Positions 5,639 through 11,065 of a stretch of DNA of 11,065 nucleotides are shown here, piece by piece. The notes under the pieces were generated by a model, which made no database searches, was not told the origin of the DNA, and saw nothing but the letters and a program-made list of their open reading frames with translations. How positions within the stretch are numbered: position 1 is the stretch's first letter; each line of letters starts with the position of its first letter. Location of the stretch: positions 1-11,065 of the forward strand of contig CAVCPW010000076.1 of NCBI GenBank assembly GCA_963604075.1. The letters are read 5' to 3'. The stretch comes from Anthropogastromicrobium sp963604075. Lineage in GTDB: Bacteria > Bacillota > Clostridia > Lachnospirales > Lachnospiraceae. Made by a program: the position numbers and the translations under genes.

Positions 5639-6508
5639 ATGTATAAATCATTAGAAGAAATCGCGCTTGTATCACAGAGCAAAAGCATACCATTTTGGCA
5701 GGTGATCCTTGAAGATGACTGTAAGGAGCGTATGATAAGCCCTGAACAGTCTAAAAAAGAATTGATGGCGATGTATCAGGCGATGAAGGAAGCAGATGCG
5801 GCTTACGATGCGAAGCAGAAATCGCGAAGCGGCATGGTAGGCGGCAATGGGCAGTTGTTTCACGATGCAGTTGCCAATGGGAAAACAATCTGCGGTCCGG
5901 TAATTGCATCAGCAATTGAAAAGGCACTTAAGATGGGCGAGTCAAATGCCTGTATGAAGCGTATTGTGGCGGCACCTACGGCGGGCGCCTGTGGCGTAGT
6001 TCCGGCAGTATTTTTGACAATGCAGGAGCAGCGAGGCATTGACGATGAGCATATGCTTGAGGCAATGTATATCGCGTCCGGTGTGGGCGGTGTGATTGCA
6101 AACCGTGCATTCTTGGCAGGAGCAGCTGGTGGATGCCAGGCAGAGATAGGTTCCGCGAGTTCTATGGCAGCAGCAGGAGCTGTGTATCTGGCAGGCGGAG
6201 GAAGCGAGGCAATTGTTCATGCGGCAGCAATGGCAATGAAAAATCTTCTTGGTTTGGCATGTGACCCGGTTGCAGGTCTGGTTGAGGTGCCATGTGTAAA
6301 GCGAAATGTTGTCGGAGCCGTCAATGCGCTCTCTGCGGCAGATATGGCACTGGCCGGTGTGCGAAGTGTTATTCCGCCGGATGAGGTGTTTGATGCGATG
6401 CGAAGCGTTGGAATCAGTCTTCCTGATACCATTCGCGAGACGGGAAAGGGAGGTCTTGCGGCCACTACAACCGGACAGGAAATCGCTCAGAGGCTTTTGC
6501 ATGAATAA
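5639..6508 (+). CDS. sdaAA: L-serine dehydratase, iron-sulfur-dependent, alpha subunit
   Basis: Catalytic subunit of the two-part serine dehydratase, 289 residues. The cluster ligands are probably C166 (GGCQAEIG), C208 (LACDP) and C219 (VPC). Their 42- and 11-residue spacings match the ligands I recall for the single-chain Legionella enzyme (C343, C385, C396). AAPTAGACGVVPA (111-123) is another conserved block. AAAGGA (5626-5631) lies seven bases before ATG 5639. The last eight bases overlap the start of the next gene, so that gene is likely translationally coupled. The beta subunit is upstream in the same operon. As in the family generally, the exposed cluster should make activity oxygen-sensitive. 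Confidence 0.96.
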   Translation: MYKSLEEIALVSQSKSIPFWQVILEDDCKERMISPEQSKKELMAMYQAMKEADAAYDAKQKSRSGMVGGNGQLFHDAVANGKTICGPVIASAIEKALKMGESNACMKRIVAAPTAGACGVVPAVFLTMQEQRGIDDEHMLEAMYIASGVGGVIANRAFLAGAAGGCQAEIGSASSMAAAGAVYLAGGGSEAIVHAAAMAMKNLLGLACDPVAGLVEVPCVKRNVVGAVNALSAADMALAGVRSVIPPDEVFDAMRSVGISLPDTIRETGKGGLAATTTGQEIAQRLLHE

Positions 6509-7157
6509 GCGTTTGACACCAACAGGCATACTTATTACGGGACTGGGCGGTTTGGTTTTGTTCCTGTGCCTGGTATGCGTAAGCGTTACAATTACGCTGA
6601 ACTTTCGTCCGCTCTACTATCTGGATATGAAACTGCTTCACATTTCAGATACGAGTGGGTATGCAGATGATATAATTCGAAAGAATTATGATGTGCTGAT
6701 TGATTATAATAACATCTGGTATACAGGAGCACTGAACTTTCCGGATTTTGCTATGTCAGAGTCCGGGCGGATTCATTTTGAGGAAGTCAAGAAAATCTTT
6801 GGCATATTTGAATATGGCGCTTTTCTTTTGCTACCGATTTCAATCGTACTCATCGTATTTGCAATGAAAAAGCACATTGGAAGCGTATTTAAGGCAGCGG
6901 GAATTTTTAGCATCGGAATACCGGCGGCGCTTGGCGTGCTGATTGCTGTCAATTGGGAGTGGATGTTTGTCACCTTTCACAAGATGGTATTTCAAAATGA
7001 TTACTGGCTGTTTGATCCGTACACAGATCCGATCATTCTTATCTTGCCGGATGAGTTTTTCATGCACTGTGCGGCACTTATCCTGCTACTTGTGGTGGCA
7101 GGAAGCATTGCTTTTTTTGCCACATGGAAAAAGAATGGGCGAAGAATAAAAATGTGA
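6501..7157 (+). CDS. DUF1461/TIGR01906 integral membrane protein, Lit (lipoprotein intramolecular transacylase) family
   Basis: 218-residue protein with about four membrane segments (roughly 9-33, 103-121, 130-151, 188-208). It belongs to the family in which Lit of Gram-positive bacteria moves an acyl chain within the diacylglycerol-modified N-terminal cysteine of lipoproteins, giving lyso-form lipoproteins. The family's two key regions are visible. In SESGRIHFEEVKKIF (86-100), H92 lies where the first essential histidine is expected. FHKMVFQNDYWLFDPYTDPI (159-178) carries the second, H160. ILPDEFF (181-187) follows. An upstream in-frame ATG (6306) would lie wholly inside sdaAA and is discarded. 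ATG 6501 overlaps the sdaAA stop by eight bases and has no own Shine-Dalgarno site, implying coupled translation. Family membership is well supported; transacylase activity is inferred, since distant TIGR01906 members are untested. Confidence 0.75.
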   Translation: MNKRLTPTGILITGLGGLVLFLCLVCVSVTITLNFRPLYYLDMKLLHISDTSGYADDIIRKNYDVLIDYNNIWYTGALNFPDFAMSESGRIHFEEVKKIFGIFEYGAFLLLPISIVLIVFAMKKHIGSVFKAAGIFSIGIPAALGVLIAVNWEWMFVTFHKMVFQNDYWLFDPYTDPIILILPDEFFMHCAALILLLVVAGSIAFFATWKKNGRRIKM

Positions 7158-7330
7158 GAAATAAAAAGTAAAAAACAAAAGTAAGAGATAAAAAATAAGA
7201 TCTCCAGAGTAAAAACAAAAATAAGAAGCAAAAAGTGAGAACTCCAAAATAGAAAACAAAAAGTGAGAACTCCAGAGTAAAAACAAAAATAAGAAGCAAA
7301 AAGTAAAATCTCCAAAGTAAAGAATAAAAC
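7158..7330 (+). repeat. A-rich degenerate tandem repeats between the lit-like and GH28-GNAT genes
   Basis: The plus strand is almost only A and G. The 35-base unit beginning CTCCAGAGTAAAAACAAAAA occurs exactly at 7202-7236 and 7270-7304. A shorter 28-base unit (CTCCAAAATAG..., 7242-7269) lies between, and a partial one follows at 7310. The 12-mer GTGAGAACTCCA recurs at 7235 and 7263. The units form a 40/28/40 pattern, each starting CTCCA. No promoter or terminator is visible. Confidence 0.85.
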
Positions 7331-7349
7331 ATAAGGTGGAGGAAAGATG

Positions 7350-10262
7350 ATGGAACAAATTAAGGAAGCAACAGGTGCAACTATCCGTCCTGAGAATTTC
7401 GCATATGAAACTGTCCTTTATGCCATAGATTTCGGCGCGTCTCCTGAAAAGAATGCTGTAGAGAATACAAAGGCGATCAATCAGGCAATTCAAGCGGCAT
7501 CCAGGCAGGGAGGAGCGACTGTTATCATTGGCAAGGGCGAGTATCGCACATATACGATTGAGTTGGCAAGCCATGTACACCTTCATTTTGAGGAGGGTGC
7601 TGTCATTCGTGCAGCGAGAACAGATATTAAGCATTCGTACGTCAATCAAGATGGTGAAGGCGGCAATTACCTTGAGCCAGAGGTAAACCGTTTTGCAGGC
7701 TTACAGGATCATGGTCACAGTTATTTTGCAAATAGCCTGTTTTATGGAGCTGATTTGTGTGATATTATGATTTCCGGCGACGGATTGATTGATGGAAGCA
7801 GCTGGAATGAGAAGGAACAGTGCCGTGAGTATGTATTGCTAGGCGGAGACCCATCCGAACCGGCACATCGAAACGAAAAGGGTCACAACGGTGAATGGTT
7901 TGGCAATAAAGCAATCGCGCTTGTACGCTGCAAAAATGTAGTATTGACAGATTTCTCACTTATTATCGGCGGTCATTTTGCAATCATCGCAGAGGGTGTT
8001 GAAAATATGTATGTCGATGGCATTTTGATAGATACAAACCGCGATGCATTTGATGTGGATTGCTGCAAGGATGTAACTGTGCGAAACAGCGTGTTCAACT
8101 CTCTAACAGACGATGGCCTTGTTATGAAGAGTTCTTATGGCGCAGGCATCTTTATGCCTCTTGAAAATGTGCTGATTGAGGACTGCAAGGTGTCTGGTTA
8201 TGATGCAGGAAGCGTATATGCCAAAACTTATACTAACGAAAAGCTGGTAGCGGAGGATCGCTGCGGTCCGACCGGACGTGTAAAGCTTGGTACAGAGTCC
8301 TCATGCGGATATCATCAGGTAACTGTGCGTCGTGTGGATTTCGAGCATTCAAGAGGCTTTGCTCTTGAGGCAGTTGATGGAAGCGACCTGACGGATATTA
8401 TTTTTGAAGACAGCCATATGAAATATATCAGTAGCTCTCCGATTTTTATCCGTGTCGGTGATCGCTGCCGCTTCCCGGTGACGGGCATGCAATCTAGTGA
8501 AGAAATTCAGGCAAAGGCACCAAATGTACGTCTTGATAATCGCGGCTTTGTTATTCCGGATAATGAAAATTATCCGGTAATTCCGGCAGTTCGCTACACA
8601 CCATCCTACAACAAGACAAAACTTGTCAGCGTGGATGGACGTTCCTTTTTTACTGTTGTGGATGAGGCAAATCCGGTTACAATCAATCCGGCAAATCTCG
8701 TGGAAGGTGACGGGGTGACTTATGGAAAGGTTTATCAGGCTGGTGAGGGCTATGTGACAGATAAGTCAAAGGCACTTACTGCACCAGAGGTAGCTGCAAG
8801 AGCAAATGGCTGTTCACGACCGCTTGCAAAAGTAAAGAATATTCGCATTGCACGTGTCACGGCAGAAAGTGTGGATCCGCGTTATCCGATTCTGTTGGCC
8901 GGCCTTGATGGAAGCAATATTGAAAATGTGCAGTTAGAGGACATCACTGTCACTTACCGTGGTGGTTTGACAATGGAACATGCGGTTGAGCAACGCCAGT
9001 TAAATACAAACTGGGAGTATACACAGTACCAGACAAAGCCGTCCATCCAGAGTCTTCCATGGCTGGTTAACACATTTTTCCTGAAGAATGAGGGCTTGTT
9101 GCCAAGAGTTGACTGGGATGAAAATACCAAGAGTTGGAAGGATGATCCGTATAACGTACCGGAGCTGCCGGGTTCTTATCCAGAGCCAAGTATTTTCGGT
9201 ATCCTGCCTGCATATGGTTTCTATGCGCGCCATGTAAAGGGATTGGATGTAAAGGGATTAACGGTCGGATTTGAAAAGGAAGATACGCGTCATGCTGTTG
9301 TGCTAGATGATGTAACTGATGCTTCCTTTGAGGAGATTTCGCTTCAGACAGCAGAAGACATTGAAGCTGTGGCATTTGTAACGAGTATGTATAAGCGTCC
9401 GGCAAATTTGGAGTATGTGCCAAATCAGTCATATCATATGACTACAATCACAAATGTGGCACTTCCAGAGGACATCTCCATAAAACTGGCAACCGTCGAG
9501 GCACCGTCGCCGGGAACACCAAGAGATTCTCTCTATGAAAATCCGACGCTTCCGATTCCGGAAAATGGCTATCGTTATCAGACAGAGACGGATGTGTACC
9601 CGCTGCCACTAACTGTTTTTCCACCGTTTGAGAATCTCACGACAGGAAAGACAAGGAACCCGGCAGAGGAGACCAGTCGCAAAGAAGTCCCTGGCATGAT
9701 TTACAACGAAGGCCTTGCGCAGCGTGAGTACACGGTTTATAGAGATCACGGAAAGCATGTGGCTGTCACAATGAAGCAGTTGACCAAGGAGCAGGTTCAT
9801 GAGATCGCAGCAGTCGAGCGCGCATGCTTCCTTCCGGCAGAGGCAGCAGCGGAAGAAGATTTTATCGAACGCTTTGAAAGTCCGGCATTTGTGTGCTATG
9901 GCGCGTATAATGAGAAGGGCGAGCTGATTGGATTTATCGATGGAGCTGCATTTGACAAGCCAGAGCTTCCGGATGAACTCTATCATGACACTTCAAAGCT
10001 GGTACCAAATGGTGCTTGGCAGACAGTATTTGGAGTTAATGTTATCGCTCAGTATCGCAGAATGGGCATAGCAGGACAGATGGTGCGTTACTATGTCGAG
10101 GAAAGCCGCAAGCGTGGACAGGATGGCGTGGTATTAACCTGCAAAGATCATCTGCGACCATTTTATGAAAATGCCGGATTTATCTGGCAGGGCGTATCTG
10201 TCTCTACTCACGGTGGTGCAAAGTGGAATGATATGCTGCTTCGTTTTCGCAAGGGAGAGTAA
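7350..10262 (+). CDS. Fusion protein: GH28-type beta-helix (polygalacturonase-like) plus C-terminal AANAT-like GNAT acetyltransferase
   Basis: 970 residues in one open frame, with no signal peptide and so probably cytosolic. Positions below count from the alternative ATG 7347; subtract one for the chosen start. Residues 25-745 are GH28-like: an N-terminal strand with DFGA, then NRDAFDVDCC (231-240) and DDGLVMKS (255-262), corresponding to the NTD and DD acid motifs. The usual GHG and RIK motifs are replaced by GRVKLGTES (310-318) and ALEAVDG (339-345). I recall this pattern from a bacterial GH28 subfamily. Around 806-971 lies a GNAT domain: ERACFLPAEAA, an acetyl-CoA loop YRRMGIAG (903-910), LTCK, and HGGAKWNDM near the C-terminus. 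ATG 7350 is preferred because GGAGG (7338-7342) is then seven bases away. Substrate unknown: pectic or other acidic glycans are plausible for the first part, an arylalkylamine-like or amino-sugar amine for the second. An assembly or sequencing artefact is unlikely, as codon style is uniform through the junction. Confidence 0.85.
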   Translation: MEQIKEATGATIRPENFAYETVLYAIDFGASPEKNAVENTKAINQAIQAASRQGGATVIIGKGEYRTYTIELASHVHLHFEEGAVIRAARTDIKHSYVNQDGEGGNYLEPEVNRFAGLQDHGHSYFANSLFYGADLCDIMISGDGLIDGSSWNEKEQCREYVLLGGDPSEPAHRNEKGHNGEWFGNKAIALVRCKNVVLTDFSLIIGGHFAIIAEGVENMYVDGILIDTNRDAFDVDCCKDVTVRNSVFNSLTDDGLVMKSSYGAGIFMPLENVLIEDCKVSGYDAGSVYAKTYTNEKLVAEDRCGPTGRVKLGTESSCGYHQVTVRRVDFEHSRGFALEAVDGSDLTDIIFEDSHMKYISSSPIFIRVGDRCRFPVTGMQSSEEIQAKAPNVRLDNRGFVIPDNENYPVIPAVRYTPSYNKTKLVSVDGRSFFTVVDEANPVTINPANLVEGDGVTYGKVYQAGEGYVTDKSKALTAPEVAARANGCSRPLAKVKNIRIARVTAESVDPRYPILLAGLDGSNIENVQLEDITVTYRGGLTMEHAVEQRQLNTNWEYTQYQTKPSIQSLPWLVNTFFLKNEGLLPRVDWDENTKSWKDDPYNVPELPGSYPEPSIFGILPAYGFYARHVKGLDVKGLTVGFEKEDTRHAVVLDDVTDASFEEISLQTAEDIEAVAFVTSMYKRPANLEYVPNQSYHMTTITNVALPEDISIKLATVEAPSPGTPRDSLYENPTLPIPENGYRYQTETDVYPLPLTVFPPFENLTTGKTRNPAEETSRKEVPGMIYNEGLAQREYTVYRDHGKHVAVTMKQLTKEQVHEIAAVERACFLPAEAAAEEDFIERFESPAFVCYGAYNEKGELIGFIDGAAFDKPELPDELYHDTSKLVPNGAWQTVFGVNVIAQYRRMGIAGQMVRYYVEESRKRGQDGVVLTCKDHLRPFYENAGFIWQGVSVSTHGGAKWNDMLLRFRKGE

Positions 10263-10327
10263 TTCGGCACGCTTTCGTTTTAAGCGGTTCGTATATTGGG
10301 TTTGTTTCCGCAAGGGAGAGTACTCGG
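10240..10327 (+). repeat. Imperfect 28-base direct repeat copying the 3' end of the GH28-GNAT gene
   Basis: Copy 1 (10240-10267) spans the last codons and the stop; copy 2 (10301-10327) lies 61 bases downstream. CGCAAGGGAGAGTA is identical in both (10248-10261 and 10309-10322), and the flanks match with one gap. A weaker partial third copy (GCTTTCGTTTTAAGC, from 10271) lies between. Confidence 0.6.
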
Positions 10328-10352
10328 ATTTATGCAAAACAATCACCGAGTA
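10321..10352 (+). terminator. Hairpin after the GH28-GNAT gene, weak terminator candidate
   Basis: TACTCGG (10321-10327) pairs perfectly with CCGAGTA (10346-10352), and ATT/AAT extends the stem past a CA bulge. Only GGCTTT follows, not a proper T-run, so termination would be inefficient. A second small hairpin, CGCTT/AAGCG, is at 10270-10286. No clear promoter for the next gene is seen in 10263-10421. Confidence 0.35.
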
Positions 10353-10421
10353 GGCTTTAAAGAACCTTCCAGGAAAAATACACATTGAAAAAGAGAGAAA
10401 TAAAGAGAAACAGGAAAAGAA

Positions 10422-11065
10422 ATGAAGAAACTATTGATTTATTTAAAGGCATACCGCAAGGAAGCATGCCTGGCTCCAATCTTTAAGATGCTGGAGGCTA
10501 TATTTGAACTATTCGTTCCACTTGTAATCAAGGGAATCATTGACTACGGTATTGCGCAAGAGGATCGCGCGTACTGTCTTCGCATGGGACTGTTATTGCT
10601 TTTGCTTGCAATAGTTGGCCTTGCAATGGCAACCACGGCACAGTGGTTTTCCGCGAGAGCTGCCGCAGGCTTTGCAGCAAAGATTAAACAGGTATTGATG
10701 GAGCATATTCAGAAACTTTCATATACAGAGCTGGATACGATTGGTACTTCTACGCTTGTAACACGTATGACAAGTGATGTTAATCAGGTTCAGACAGGAA
10801 CTAATCTGGTGCTTCGTCTGTTCATGCGTTCACCGTTTATCGTATTTGGTTCCATGATCATGGCTTTTACGATTGATTTTAAGGCAGCATTGATCTTTGT
10901 AATTACTATTCCGCTTTTGTCTATCGTCGTATTCGGTATCATGCTTTCGAGTATTCCGCTGTACAAGAAGGTACAGGCACAGCTTGACCGCGTGCTTGGA
11001 ATTACCAGAGAAAACCTTACTGGTGTGCGTGTCATTAGAGCATTTAATAAGGAAGAAGAGGAGAT
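10422..11065 (+). CDS. ABC exporter (MdlB/BmrCD-like half transporter), transmembrane part; 3' end beyond the window
   Basis: Open to the window edge without a stop: 214 codons of a protein normally about 570-600 residues. Hydrophobic segments lie near residues 15-38, 56-75, 129-150 and 156-178. RMTSDVNQVQTGTNLVLR (intracellular coupling-helix region) and LTGVRVIRAFNKEEE (second coupling region) are hallmarks of the type I exporter membrane domain. The ATP-binding domain with its Walker motifs would follow outside the window. ATG 10422 is preceded by AGGAAAAGA (10412-10420). Genes of this type usually come in pairs forming a heterodimer, so a second half transporter may follow. The substrate cannot be inferred. 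Being exporter-like, it is not an obvious sugar uptake partner for the neighbouring GH28 protein. Confidence 0.9.
   Translation, partial: MKKLLIYLKAYRKEACLAPIFKMLEAIFELFVPLVIKGIIDYGIAQEDRAYCLRMGLLLLLLAIVGLAMATTAQWFSARAAAGFAAKIKQVLMEHIQKLSYTELDTIGTSTLVTRMTSDVNQVQTGTNLVLRLFMRSPFIVFGSMIMAFTIDFKAALIFVITIPLLSIVVFGIMLSSIPLYKKVQAQLDRVLGITRENLTGVRVIRAFNKEEEE

Noticed and set aside
6306..6500. N-terminal extension of the Lit-like protein
   Set aside because: It lies entirely inside sdaAA in another frame, and the family starts with the first membrane segment just after ATG 6501.
5942..6529. Minus-strand frame of 195 codons opposite sdaAA
   Set aside because: Cys/His/Arg-rich antisense of a highly conserved enzyme gene; no start signal.
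7078..7649. Minus-strand open frames rich in Phe/Leu, up to 187 codons
   Set aside because: They are produced by the A-rich repeat spacer read backwards and by the antisense of two real genes; composition is low-complexity and no ribosome site is present.
10165..10353. 62-codon plus-strand frame over the end of the fusion gene
   Set aside because: Mostly out-of-frame reading of the GNAT domain; its tail contains the repeated 3' end, which is reported as a repeat instead.

Overview
The window reads like the chromosome of a low-to-moderate GC Gram-positive anaerobe of the class Clostridia, most likely Lachnospiraceae. Four things point there: the two-subunit iron-sulfur L-serine dehydratase, tRNA genes with no encoded CCA, purine-rich Shine-Dalgarno sites with sigma-A type promoters, and protein motifs I recall from that group. 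This assignment comes from the sequence alone, without a database search. No phage, insertion sequence, CRISPR array or defence system is visible.

Layout. Bases 1-745 hold the 3' two thirds of a cysteine desulfurase. A 220-base gap with a promoter candidate and two strong RNA hairpins leads into a TtcA-type PP-loop ATPase (966-1847), which ends at a clear terminator. A four-gene tRNA operon follows (Pro-TGG, His-GTG, Gln-TTG, Lys-TTT; 2053-2403, terminator 2415-2450). Facing it on the minus strand is a two-gene tRNA operon (Leu-TAG, Leu-CAG; promoter near 3030, terminator 2704-2741). The gap between the two operons holds what looks like the N-terminal stub of a decayed cytidine deaminase gene. 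A divergent promoter and a structured leader then drive a 485-residue SseB-family protein (3299-4756, terminator 4771-4805).

Next comes a compact operon: serine dehydratase beta (sdaAB), serine dehydratase alpha (sdaAA), and a DUF1461/TIGR01906 membrane protein. That last family contains the lipoprotein intramolecular transacylase Lit, and its start codon overlaps the sdaAA stop. An A-rich tandem-repeat spacer separates this operon from a 970-residue protein in which a GH28-type beta-helix is fused to a C-terminal AANAT-like GNAT acetyltransferase. After a gap carrying a partial copy of that gene's 3' end, an ABC exporter gene starts and runs off the window.

How the genes relate. The cysteine desulfurase makes persulfide sulfur and the TtcA-like protein would use such sulfur for tRNA thiolation, so they are functionally compatible although separately transcribed. 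SdaAB and SdaAA together turn L-serine into pyruvate and ammonia. The coupled Lit-like protein has no obvious metabolic link to them. The GH28-GNAT fusion is the most unusual gene here; its substrate is unknown, and the lack of a signal peptide suggests it is cytoplasmic. Most of the window is ordinary chromosome. The points of interest are the fusion protein, the Lit-like coupling and several structured leaders.
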